From NCBI GenBank assembly GCA_020063565.1, contig JAICDB010000006.1, positions 1 to 64,000 of the forward strand: a DNA stretch of 64,000 nt. Reading direction: 5' to 3'. The stretch is from Clostridiales bacterium. Its GTDB lineage: Bacteria; Bacillota; DSM-16504; Desulfitibacterales; JAICDB01. Positions 43,738 to 52,146 of this stretch are shown piece by piece. The notes under the pieces are model-generated. The model saw only the letters and a program-made list of their open reading frames with translations, was not told the DNA's origin and made no database searches. Position 1 is the stretch's first letter. Each line of letters opens with the position of its first letter. The translations under genes were made by a program, and so were the position numbers.

Positions 43738-44850
43738 AACTTCACTCAGTACATGGGCAAAGGCCCTTGCTGCTACCTGTGCCTCTTCCAGGGAGTTTTT
43801 ACTACTTCCTATCTCAGCTAAAATTGCCCTTTCATGGAGATGTTGATTATACCTGCCACTCTGAACCCTTACCTCCTTTAATAAGCCCGGGTATAGTTCG
43901 TCCATTTTTTTGCCAACTTTTTTTGCAAACTCCCAATTTTTACGCCAGTTTGGATGAGATAATCTCTTATCTGTACCTACCACCAGCATTATAGTGGCTC
44001 CCTTATTTCCATCAGCAAGGGCAGTTACTGATTTTTCAGGTAATCCGGCATCCCGATGAACGTCTATTATTACCTTTAAAGAAGGATACATTGCAAGAAG
44101 TTTTTTTACTGTTTTAGCTGAATTAGCGTAAGATTTTTCCCAGTGGGGGTAGTCATGAATCGTATCGGAACGAACAGTTTTTATACCATATTTCTTTTCT
44201 AGAGTTTCAGCTAACGTTTTCGCAACTTTTGCCACACCAGCATTTTTACCCTCTATTTTAGATGTTCCATCAGTAGGGATAAAAGTTTCAGCATTATGGG
44301 TATTATATATAGCTACCAATGGTTTTGATGATAAAGGAAATTTAATTTCCTTATGTGTTTTTGCATTATTATTCTCTGGTCTAACTTTATTGTCCTCTAT
44401 ATTTTGATAGTATTTCGTTTCAATTTCAGTCAAATCCAATGAGTCATAACTATTTGCATTATTTACATTTACAGTATCCATAATATTGATACATGCACTT
44501 AAAAATGTCTTTGAATCGGCTACATCCACTCTAGTAAGAATATATAAAAAATACTGTACTATATCTTCAGGTGTTTTAAGAGTTACTTTACTAGATGCCA
44601 AATTACTATTCAAAAGAGGTAATCCTTCGTTTAAAATATTTTTTCCCGAATCAGTTAAAACGCTTACTAACCTCATAACTTTATAAAAATAATTACCGGT
44701 TTCATTCAACTGACTTATTAATAAATTGGCACTAAAAATCAGGAGGATACAAACTATTACAAAGAAAATTACACATATCGCCAGGCTACTTCTTTTATCC
44801 TTTAAACGGTTGTATTTAATAATTTCGGCTCCCCCCTTTTCTTCCCACAA
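43711..44850 (-). CDS. spoIIP: Stage II sporulation protein P
   Basis: SpoIIP is an amidase/endopeptidase that thins septal murein during forespore engulfment, with SpoIID and SpoIIM. The 379-residue product has an N-terminal membrane segment (ICVIFFVIVCILLIFSANLL) and the catalytic domain: VAIYNTHNAETFIPTDG, VIIDVHRDAG and ILAEIGSSKNSLEEA. The last nine residues (KDQPAFR region) are read from the antisense of the MFS remnant, so the original C-terminus was probably replaced. Start is unclear: TTG at 44850 lacks a good ribosome site, while a strong AAGGGGGGA lies just inside, before an ATT codon. Confidence 0.9.
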   Translation of the reverse strand: MWEEKGGAEIIKYNRLKDKRSSLAICVIFFVIVCILLIFSANLLISQLNETGNYFYKVMRLVSVLTDSGKNILNEGLPLLNSNLASSKVTLKTPEDIVQYFLYILTRVDVADSKTFLSACINIMDTVNVNNANSYDSLDLTEIETKYYQNIEDNKVRPENNNAKTHKEIKFPLSSKPLVAIYNTHNAETFIPTDGTSKIEGKNAGVAKVAKTLAETLEKKYGIKTVRSDTIHDYPHWEKSYANSAKTVKKLLAMYPSLKVIIDVHRDAGLPEKSVTALADGNKGATIMLVVGTDKRLSHPNWRKNWEFAKKVGKKMDELYPGLLKEVRVQSGRYNQHLHERAILAEIGSSKNSLEEAQVAARAFAHVLSEVLKDQPAFR

Positions 44851-44904
44851 AAATTATATTCTTGGAGGTTACCTTTTATGACTCTTGTCCAAAATCTCCG
44901 AGAC

Positions 44905-44933
44905 GTAAAAAGGACTCCCTTAATGGGGAGCCC
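44905..44933 (-). terminator. Terminator of holin-family gene
   Basis: GGCTCCCC pairs with GGGAGTCC on the minus strand, followed by TTTTTA. Confidence 0.7.
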
Positions 44934-44948
44934 TTCATGCGTTAGGTT

Positions 44949-45278
44949 TCATCTTAATTCTGTTGGAACGAATGCATCTATAATTCCTATTACCAGGGCA
45001 GCCAATAACGCTCCTATTATTGTTACAGATATATAACTTGGAATAATAAAATTAGCTAAATAAATTACAGCTGCTGATGTAACAAAACCTATTATTCCCC
45101 GGCTTTGAGGAGAAACTTTTTTCCCAAAAAAACTTTCTATCAGGTAGCCTAACACTGCTATAACTACTGCAGCAATTAGTGCTCCAGTAAAGCCTGCTAC
45201 TTCAAAACCAGGTAAAATCCAACCCACTACCATAAGTACAAGTGCAGATACAATGAATCGGATTATCATACCAAGCAT
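44949..45278 (-). CDS. Phage holin family 4/YvlD-like membrane protein
   Basis: The 109-residue protein has four membrane segments (about 5-22, 28-50, 60-80, 85-105), with LPGFEVAGFTGALIAAVVIA and the end ALLAALVIGIIDAFVP typical of family PF04020 (YvlD). Despite the name, chromosomal members are not phage lysis proteins; YvlD in Bacillus is in an envelope-stress operon. AGGAGGTG precedes the ATG. Confidence 0.82.
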   Translation of the reverse strand: MLGMIIRFIVSALVLMVVGWILPGFEVAGFTGALIAAVVIAVLGYLIESFFGKKVSPQSRGIIGFVTSAAVIYLANFIIPSYISVTIIGALLAALVIGIIDAFVPTELR

Positions 45279-45348
45279 ATTTCACACCTCCTTTTACCTC
45301 TTAGGTTGTCCACTCATTGTCAAATATATACCTCAAAAACAGTTAATC

Positions 45349-45377
45349 TTGCATTTTAGAAAGCTACATGGTAAAAT
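45349..45377 (+). promoter_or_regulatory. Promoter of rpsT
   Basis: TTGCAT, 17 bases, TAAAAT, about 60 bases before the gene. Confidence 0.6.
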
Positions 45378-45437
45378 ACACTTTGTTAATCTTAGGAAAA
45401 GCTTTTAAGTTTTCAATATTTTAAGGAGGTGAAGTTG

Positions 45438-45704
45438 GTGCCTAACATTAAATCTGCAAAGAAAAGGGTAAAAATTATTCAAAAAAGAACTGCAAAAAAT
45501 AGGTTAATGAAGGCTAAAATTAAATCAGACATTAAAGAATTCTTTAAAACTATAGAGTCTGGTAATAAGGAAGAAGCACAAAAAGCTCTTCGCCAAGCCA
45601 TCAAAACAATTGACAAAGCAGCTAAAAAAGGTCATCTTCATAAGAACAATGCAGCCAGGAAAAAATCCCTTCTTCAAAAGAAATTTAACTTACTGGCCAG
45701 TTAG
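45438..45704 (+). CDS. rpsT: 30S ribosomal protein S20
   Basis: S20 binds 16S rRNA in the small subunit. The 88-residue, lysine-rich protein starts at GTG 45438 (MPNIKSAKKRVK) with AAGGAGGTGA upstream; the earlier in-frame GTG lies within this ribosome site. It stands next to holA on the other strand, as in many Firmicutes. Confidence 0.95.
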   Translation: MPNIKSAKKRVKIIQKRTAKNRLMKAKIKSDIKEFFKTIESGNKEEAQKALRQAIKTIDKAAKKGHLHKNNAARKKSLLQKKFNLLAS

Positions 45705-45715
45705 TTAAATTACAA

Positions 45716-45738
45716 AAACCACCGTTACCGGTGGTTTT
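45716..45738 (+). terminator. Terminator of rpsT
   Basis: AAACCACCG pairs with CGGTGGTTT, followed by T; bidirectional with holA. Confidence 0.8.
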
Positions 45739-45754
45739 AGTGTTTATGTGAGTT

Positions 45755-46774
45755 TTACGCCCCTTTACTCAATCTTAAAATAGCTGTTTCTAAAAGATAA
45801 TTGGAAGGCAGCTGTGATGTTTTTAGTTCAATATCTAATTGCATCAATAACTGTAGGGCCTTCTCCAATTCACTGCTGCTATATAAACGGGATTGTTGCA
45901 GGACTTTTTTTGCCACAAAGGGATGCCAGCCTGTTTTTTGAATTATTGTATTTATGGTGTAACCTTTAATATGTAGCAATTTAGCCTGGAGCATCAATCT
46001 ATATTGCCTGATGATCATAAATAAAATTCTTATTTCAGGTTCTCCTGCCAATATCATATCCCGCAAGCAAAAAACAGCCTTTTCACTTTCACCTTCAGCT
46101 AATGCATCCACTAATTCGAAAATATTGTTGGCAAGTGTTCTACTGCTAATTGCTTTTACATCTTCAAGTTTGATATTTTTTTTGTTTCCTACATAAGAGT
46201 AAAGTTTTTGTAATTCCATATCCAGCATTTCCAGGTTGTTACCAATTGCAGAAAATAAGTAATTTACAGCCTCCTTATCCATGCCTTTGCCATTATCTAA
46301 ACAGTGTTTTTCTATCCATTTTGTCACTTCCCAATCCTTTAAGGTATCAAGTCGAATAACGGTCCCTGTTTTTTTTATAGCTTTAAATAATTTTGTTCTA
46401 CCATCAGCTTTTTCAGTTATGGAAAATACAAGACATGTGGTAGTATTAGGTTCTTTAAGGTATTCTAACAATACTTCAATATCTTTTTCGCTATATGCCT
46501 TTTTTTTAGATGCATTGAAGAGAAATTTGTTCTTTACAATTACAAGTCTTTTTTGTGCCATAACAGGAAGTGTATTTACCCTTTCCACTATTATACCGGG
46601 AGTTGAATTTTCATCTAAAATATCATAATTGAAATCTGTCATGGTTCCCTGTAACAAATGCTTTTTAAATTGATTAGTTAGGGAGTTGATGAGATACCGT
46701 TCTTCACCATGAATTAAATAAACAGGCGAAACCACTCCCCTTTCTAAACTTTTTACAACCTCGTTATAAGCCAC
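45755..46774 (-). CDS. holA: DNA polymerase III delta subunit
   Basis: HolA is the clamp-loader subunit that opens the beta clamp. The product of about 339 aa starts MAYNEVVKSLERG and has VSPVYLIHGEERYLI (degenerate AAA+ start), VFSITEKADGRTKLFK and the C-terminal LLQLDIELKTSQ-like region. GTG 46774 follows GGGGTGA at the right distance; the GTG three codons earlier overlaps the ribosome site. Confidence 0.92.
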   Translation of the reverse strand: MAYNEVVKSLERGVVSPVYLIHGEERYLINSLTNQFKKHLLQGTMTDFNYDILDENSTPGIIVERVNTLPVMAQKRLVIVKNKFLFNASKKKAYSEKDIEVLLEYLKEPNTTTCLVFSITEKADGRTKLFKAIKKTGTVIRLDTLKDWEVTKWIEKHCLDNGKGMDKEAVNYLFSAIGNNLEMLDMELQKLYSYVGNKKNIKLEDVKAISSRTLANNIFELVDALAEGESEKAVFCLRDMILAGEPEIRILFMIIRQYRLMLQAKLLHIKGYTINTIIQKTGWHPFVAKKVLQQSRLYSSSELEKALQLLMQLDIELKTSQLPSNYLLETAILRLSKGA

Positions 46775-46796
46775 TGTTTTCACCCCTCATGAGCCT

Positions 46797-46846
46797 TTAA
46801 GAGGATATTCGAAAAGTCCGAACTCCTTTTCGAACACTCACTTTAA
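46797..46846. repeat. Palindromic MITE-like repeat, short copy (B)
   Basis: AAGAGGATATTCGAAAAGTCCG is joined to AACTCCTTTTCGAACACTCAC. These are the two ends of repeat A at 32664-32908, with the inner 190 bases missing. It lies just after the asparaginase gene. Confidence 0.72.
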
Positions 46847-46847
46847 G

Positions 46848-47864
46848 CTAGCTTTTATGTCTCCAAAGATATTCCTGTTCAAAATAAGCCTGTAGCTTTT
46901 TTCCTTTTATGCCTGCGCCTAATGCCGCCATAAGTTTTAGACGAGCCTTGGGGCCACTTAATCTCCCTGCAAAAATCAGTCCTATTTCCTTGAGGCGCCT
47001 ACCTCCACCTGGATAAGCATACAGATCGAGAACCCTTCCTTCTAAACATCTGGAACAAAGAACTACCGGAATACCCTTTTTAACAATATCTTTAACTACA
47101 GGAAAAAGTGATTCAGGAATATTGCCTAAACCAAAGCCTTCTATAACTAATCCCTTTACGTTATTTTCAAGGCAGGCTTTAAATAACAGGTCACTCATAT
47201 CTAAATAACATTTTATCAGTTCCACGTTTTCTTGCAAACAATTAACCTGTAAAGGAGGCTCTAAAGGAGCATTACGATAAATTACAACTCCGTCCGAATA
47301 TACATAACCTAAAGGTCCCAAGCCTGGAGATTGAAATGCCGAGATGAGTTCACTATTGACCTTGATAACTTCCCTGGCACTATGTATCTCTTGATTCATC
47401 ACAACCAAAGTACCCTGGTCCCTTGCTCCCGGGGTACATGCAGTCCTTATTGCTGCAAGGAGATTTCCCCTGCTATCAGCATATGGTTCATGCTGGCTTT
47501 TCATTGCTCCTGTAAAAATGACAGGATGCGAAGTCCGGCAGATCAAATTGGTAAGGTAGGAGGTTTCTTCCATAGTATCTGTCCCCTGGACTACTACCAC
47601 TCCATCCACATCTTCGTTACGTAATGTTTCCCTAATAAACTTTGCCAGCTTCAAGATTAATTTAACAGTAAAATTGGGGCTAGAAATAGGCGGACGCTCT
47701 ATTAATTTTATATTTGCAATTTCATTTACCTCCGGTATGGAAGAAATTAAATCTTTGCCACTCAGAGAAAAGTTTATACTTTTAGAAACATGATTAAAAC
47801 TTGAAGCAATGGTTCCCCCTGTAGTTATAACTGCTATGACAGGTAATTTTGAATTACAATGCAT
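46848..47864 (-). CDS. L-asparaginase (type I-like)
   Basis: The 338-residue enzyme hydrolyses asparagine to aspartate and ammonia. The first nucleophile Thr is in ITTGGTIASSFN and the second active-site segment in VVVQGTDTMEETSYL. No signal peptide is seen, which suggests a cytoplasmic enzyme. A GatD-like or glutaminase role is less likely from these motifs. Confidence 0.9.
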   Translation of the reverse strand: MHCNSKLPVIAVITTGGTIASSFNHVSKSINFSLSGKDLISSIPEVNEIANIKLIERPPISSPNFTVKLILKLAKFIRETLRNEDVDGVVVVQGTDTMEETSYLTNLICRTSHPVIFTGAMKSQHEPYADSRGNLLAAIRTACTPGARDQGTLVVMNQEIHSAREVIKVNSELISAFQSPGLGPLGYVYSDGVVIYRNAPLEPPLQVNCLQENVELIKCYLDMSDLLFKACLENNVKGLVIEGFGLGNIPESLFPVVKDIVKKGIPVVLCSRCLEGRVLDLYAYPGGGRRLKEIGLIFAGRLSGPKARLKLMAALGAGIKGKKLQAYFEQEYLWRHKS

Positions 47865-47983
47865 TTTTCACTTTATTCTCCTTATGACTTTGTATTTTAT
47901 AACATTATTATTACCACTATATTTTTAACATTACACGTATCTTCACGTTAAAAGGAGAAAATACTAACCTTGAGGTGGAATTA

Positions 47984-49021
47984 ATGACTGATAAAGCTAG
48001 TAAAAAGAAAAACTTTAAAGGATTTAAAAGGTCAAATGAAATTGGGATTGACCTTGGTACAGCTAACACACTTGTTTTTAGAAAACATCAGGGGATTGTT
48101 CTTAAAGAACCTACAATAGTAGCTGTAGACTTAAGAAACGGTAGAATACTGGCAGTTGGCCAGGAAGCAAAGAAAATGCTTGGCAAAGCTCCAGGACATA
48201 TCAAGGTTATCAGACCCATGAGAAAAGGAGCTATTGCAGATTTTGATACAACCCGAGAAATGTTAAAATATTTTATGTCTAAAGTGGGAGTTCTCCGTCC
48301 AAAGGTAATCATTAGTGTCCCTTTTGGAACAACAAGTGTTGAAAAAAGAGCAGTCATCGAGGCAGCAATGCAAGCCGGAGCTAAAGACACATATCTAATT
48401 GAAGAACCCCTTGCAGCAGCTATTGGAGCAAATCTCCCGGTGGAAGAAGCTTCCGGTAACATGGTCATAAATATTGGTGGAGGTACCACTGAAATTGCAG
48501 TTATTTCATTAGGCGGTATTGTAAACGGCCGTTCTGTACGTATCGGCGGTGACGCCTTTGATGAAGCCATCCGTAATTATTTAAGGAAAAAATACCGCAT
48601 GGAGATTGGGCAACCAACAGCAGAAAGAATAAAAATAGCTATTGGATATGCCGTAAAAGTGGACAATCCCCAGTCATATGATGCAAAGGGTATCGATTTA
48701 AAGACCGGTCTACCTACCTCCAAAACCATTTCTACCAATGAACTGGCTGAAGTACTCTTGAAACCATTAGACGATCTAATTACTGCCGCAAAAGAAGTAT
48801 TTGAAGAAGCTCCCCCTCAACTGGCTTCAGATATTATTGAAAAAGGCATCGTACTTACAGGCGGAGGAGCAAATCTAGGAGGTTTGGACAGGCTTATAGA
48901 AAAGAATCTTAAGCTTCCGGTTCAGATAGCAGACAACCCGCAGGAATGTGTTGCCAGGGGTACGGGAGAGGCAATTATGCATCTTAAAACCCTAACAGGA
49001 ATGTCCCTCTACCATATCTAG
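47984..49021 (+). CDS. mreB: MreB/Mbl-type rod-shape actin homologue
   Basis: The 345-residue protein has the actin-fold motifs IGIDLGTANTLVF (phosphate 1), NIGGGTTEIAVISLGG (phosphate 2) and GIVLTGGGANLGGLD (adenosine). MreB filaments guide cell-wall synthesis along the cell. There is no mreC or mreD beside it, so it may be the Mbl- or MreBH-like paralogue. It has an N-terminal basic extension TDKASKKKNFKGFKRSN. ATG 47984 has GAGGTGG six bases upstream. Confidence 0.9.
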   Translation: MTDKASKKKNFKGFKRSNEIGIDLGTANTLVFRKHQGIVLKEPTIVAVDLRNGRILAVGQEAKKMLGKAPGHIKVIRPMRKGAIADFDTTREMLKYFMSKVGVLRPKVIISVPFGTTSVEKRAVIEAAMQAGAKDTYLIEEPLAAAIGANLPVEEASGNMVINIGGGTTEIAVISLGGIVNGRSVRIGGDAFDEAIRNYLRKKYRMEIGQPTAERIKIAIGYAVKVDNPQSYDAKGIDLKTGLPTSKTISTNELAEVLLKPLDDLITAAKEVFEEAPPQLASDIIEKGIVLTGGGANLGGLDRLIEKNLKLPVQIADNPQECVARGTGEAIMHLKTLTGMSLYHI

Positions 49022-49026
49022 CATTT

Positions 49027-51375
49027 TTATGAAGCAGGCTTAAGCATAGTCTGTACTTGCAATGATTTACCGTCACTTTTTATCGTTACTGCACCATTTT
49101 TATCTGTACGATATAATTTTATTCCATTGCTTTTTGACCAGTTTAATATTTTTTCACCTGGATGCCCAAATCTGTTGTTTTCTCCTACAGAAATTACAGC
49201 TACTTGAGGATTAATTTTTTTAAGTAAACTTACATCAAAAGAATCGTTACTACCATGGTGGGAAACCTTTAAAACTTCAGCACTTAAGTCACTGCCATTG
49301 CACAGTATTTTTTGTCCCTCTTTTTCAATGTCCCCTGTTAATAAGAAATCACTTTCGCCATAAGAAACTTTCACAACCAGTGAGGAATTATTTGGTGAAA
49401 GATTAGAACCGGAAGGCGGGTATAAAAATGAAATCAGAACATTATCATCCAATTTTAATATATCACCTTGAGCAACAAAAGCATATTTTATTTTTTTAGC
49501 GTGTAAAATGTCTAAAAAGCTTTTATAAATACTTTTGTCGGCTATATCGGGTAAAAGTACCAGATGAGAAGTTATCTCCCTTACCACAGTAAATAAACCG
49601 CCCAAATGGTCGTTATCAGGGTGTGAATTAATTATTACATCTATTTTTTCCCGTCCCAGGTGCCTCAAGTACGGTAGCACCACCGTTTTTCCCATATCTT
49701 GATATTCAGTACACACGCCTCCGTCTAGCAAAACACTTTTTCCTGCCGGAGTTTTTATGTAAATGGCATCTCCCTGGCCTACATCTAAAAACGTTACCTG
49801 AAGGTTATTTTCATAAGGTAAAAGTATGCTGCTTAATAAAATTATAAGTAAAATACAAACTATTAGATGAAATCTTTTACGAAAGACAATTATTAATTTA
49901 GGCTCTTCACGGTATTTAAAAATAAAAAATACTCCCACCATAAATACATAAATGGTAAAAACTGCAGGCAAACTAGGTGAAACAATCCATACTACCTCTC
50001 CAGGAATGATTTTTTTTGTAAATGCAAGTATTTCTAAAATTAGGTAGATCATTCCGCCGTTTAAAAAAAATAAGGGTATAGATAACAAGGGTAAGAAAGA
50101 AAATACTAGTGCTATGATTCCTAAAATAACAACTAACCCTGCAATGGGAGTTAAAAAGATGCTTGTAAAGGGTCCCAGTAGAGAAACCCTATTAAAATAA
50201 AATGCAGTTAAAGGAGTTACTGCAAAAAAAGCAGCAAATGGAACAGAAAATATTTTTTTCAAGAAGTCATTACCAGTAAATTTTTCAAGTACAGTTTCAA
50301 CAATAGGAGTTAAATACAATATTCCCATGGTTGCCACAAAAGTTAGTTGAAAACTTGCTGTGAAAAGCTGTAAAGGGTTAGTAACCAAAAGTATCAATGC
50401 TGCCAGTGCCAGCATTTCCTCTAATTTGTGTTGCTGATTTAACATTTTTCCTAACAAATAGATTATAGCCATTATTGTAGCCCTAACTACAGGTGGAGCA
50501 AAGCCGGTAATTGCAGAATATAAGAATAACCCTAAAGAGCATGCTACAAACTCCCACTTTAAATTTAGTTTTAAAATTTTACAAAGTTTTATTAAAAATA
50601 AAATAACAAATCCTGTATGAAGTCCCGATACTGCCAGAAGGTGCATTAATCCAAATTGCATAAATAGTTCCCTGCTAGTATCAGAAAGGCCCTTTTTATC
50701 CCCCAGGATCATTGCATTAAAGATGGCCCTTTCTCTTTCTTTGAGAGCTTTGTCTGCTAATTTTTGTATCCTTACTCTCCACCTGTCAAGTATTTGAAAA
50801 AGCAAATTCCCCTCTTTCCCGATTAACTTTATATCACTTTCATTTACTTTTGTTTGAAGTACTATTCCTTGCTTTTGCAAGTATTTTTTTAAATTAAATT
50901 GACCTGGATTTCGACTTTCACCTGGTACCTCTAGCTTTCCTTCAAATTGTATAACATCGCCATACTTAAAGTTGGAATGGGAATCATATGCCAGTAGAGA
51001 GAGATCTCCGGAAAACTTTTTCCCATTTATTTTGATATCTGTTAACCTATATATACTGCCGAATTGATAGCTCTCATTTTTTAAAATCATACCTGAAATA
51101 TTTTGTACTGTATTTTTAAAAATATACAGTTCTTTTCCCCTATTTTGATAGTAACTAGTCCATAAAAATCCAAAGCAAAAAAAGAAAACTAATATGGCTA
51201 TGAAAAAACGGGATACATTTTCCTTCGTGAAAAAATATATCCCACTGCTTAAAGAAATCAAGATACCTATCAAAAAAATTTTTAGGGGTAACTGAATGTA
51301 GTAAGCTAAAACTATACCTGCAATAAATGAAAGTGTTAATTTGGGAATCGCCCTGGGATTAGTGTTATTTTTCAA
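49027..51375 (-). CDS. comEC: ComEC/Rec2 DNA uptake channel
   Basis: The 782-residue membrane protein forms the DNA uptake pore in competence. It has an N-terminal OB-like extracellular domain (about 80-190), the competence domain with many membrane segments and GLMHLLAVSGLHTGFVI (about 240-480), and a C-terminal beta-lactamase-like domain with DVGQGDAIYIKTPAGKSVLL, NSHPDNDHLGGL and KVSHHGSNDS. The TTG start overlaps the comEA stop in TTGA. Confidence 0.94.
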   Translation of the reverse strand: MKNNTNPRAIPKLTLSFIAGIVLAYYIQLPLKIFLIGILISLSSGIYFFTKENVSRFFIAILVFFFCFGFLWTSYYQNRGKELYIFKNTVQNISGMILKNESYQFGSIYRLTDIKINGKKFSGDLSLLAYDSHSNFKYGDVIQFEGKLEVPGESRNPGQFNLKKYLQKQGIVLQTKVNESDIKLIGKEGNLLFQILDRWRVRIQKLADKALKERERAIFNAMILGDKKGLSDTSRELFMQFGLMHLLAVSGLHTGFVILFLIKLCKILKLNLKWEFVACSLGLFLYSAITGFAPPVVRATIMAIIYLLGKMLNQQHKLEEMLALAALILLVTNPLQLFTASFQLTFVATMGILYLTPIVETVLEKFTGNDFLKKIFSVPFAAFFAVTPLTAFYFNRVSLLGPFTSIFLTPIAGLVVILGIIALVFSFLPLLSIPLFFLNGGMIYLILEILAFTKKIIPGEVVWIVSPSLPAVFTIYVFMVGVFFIFKYREEPKLIIVFRKRFHLIVCILLIILLSSILLPYENNLQVTFLDVGQGDAIYIKTPAGKSVLLDGGVCTEYQDMGKTVVLPYLRHLGREKIDVIINSHPDNDHLGGLFTVVREITSHLVLLPDIADKSIYKSFLDILHAKKIKYAFVAQGDILKLDDNVLISFLYPPSGSNLSPNNSSLVVKVSYGESDFLLTGDIEKEGQKILCNGSDLSAEVLKVSHHGSNDSFDVSLLKKINPQVAVISVGENNRFGHPGEKILNWSKSNGIKLYRTDKNGAVTIKSDGKSLQVQTMLKPAS

Positions 51376-51977
51376 TATACAGTCACCAGCTCTCTAATTG
51401 ATTCCAGCTTTTTATCTCCAATACCGGACACCTTCTTTAATTCTTCAACTGAGCTAAATAGGCCGTTTTGAGTACGATATTGTATTATACGACTAGCCAA
51501 GGCAGGACCAATACCAGGGAGTTCTTCCAACTTTTCAGCTGAACAGGAATTGATGTTAATTTTTCCTTCTTTTTCATTATCAGACGAATTTAGAGAGCTT
51601 GTTTGCTGATTTCTTTCACCTTTGTAATAAACATAAATTTGCTCCCCATCCTTTAAAGGCATTGCCAGGTTCAACCGATCAAGATCAGCATCAGGTAATG
51701 GAATAGCTTTCTTAACAGCATCATCCACCCTGCTCCCTGACTCGAATTCATACAAACCGCTGTTAAATACCGCCCCAGCCACATGTACTTTTATTTTTTC
51801 ATTTTTATCAGCTTTTCCATTTTCCTCAAAAACTTCTGATTTTTGTTCTTGACTGGGAACCACCTGAGGTTCACCTGTAACCATGGAATATTTACCATAT
51901 TGCACTCCAATAAAGAAAATCAATACAGCACCTACCACTAAAATTACTGCTTGCCAGCGACTACTTGAATTAATCAT
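51372..51977 (-). CDS. comEA: ComEA DNA receptor
   Basis: ComEA binds double-stranded DNA outside the membrane and hands it to ComEC. The 201-residue protein has one membrane segment (about 11-26), an SLBB domain (about 62-115, VHVAGAVFNSGLYEFESGSR) and a helix-hairpin-helix pair (about 140-200, INSCSAEKLEELPGIGPALA, SGIGDKKLESI). Operon with comEC by 4-base overlap. Confidence 0.93.
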   Translation of the reverse strand: MINSSSRWQAVILVVGAVLIFFIGVQYGKYSMVTGEPQVVPSQEQKSEVFEENGKADKNEKIKVHVAGAVFNSGLYEFESGSRVDDAVKKAIPLPDADLDRLNLAMPLKDGEQIYVYYKGERNQQTSSLNSSDNEKEGKININSCSAEKLEELPGIGPALASRIIQYRTQNGLFSSVEELKKVSGIGDKKLESIRELVTVY

Positions 51978-52090
51978 CCTTTTACACTCCCAAATTTTTT
52001 AATCCTACATTAAACTGGAAAAATTTATTAATTAAAAATGAATTCGCTATTTTTAGCAAATTTCCTCCTTTATTTTCCTATATAGTGACA

Positions 52091-52127
52091 GATTAAAAAG
52101 CCTCCTGGATTAAACAAGAGGCTTTTT
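52091..52127 (-). terminator. Terminator of leuS
   Basis: AAAAAGCCTC pairs with GAGGCTTTTT. Confidence 0.88.
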
Positions 52128-52146
52128 CTATAAACAACTATTTATC

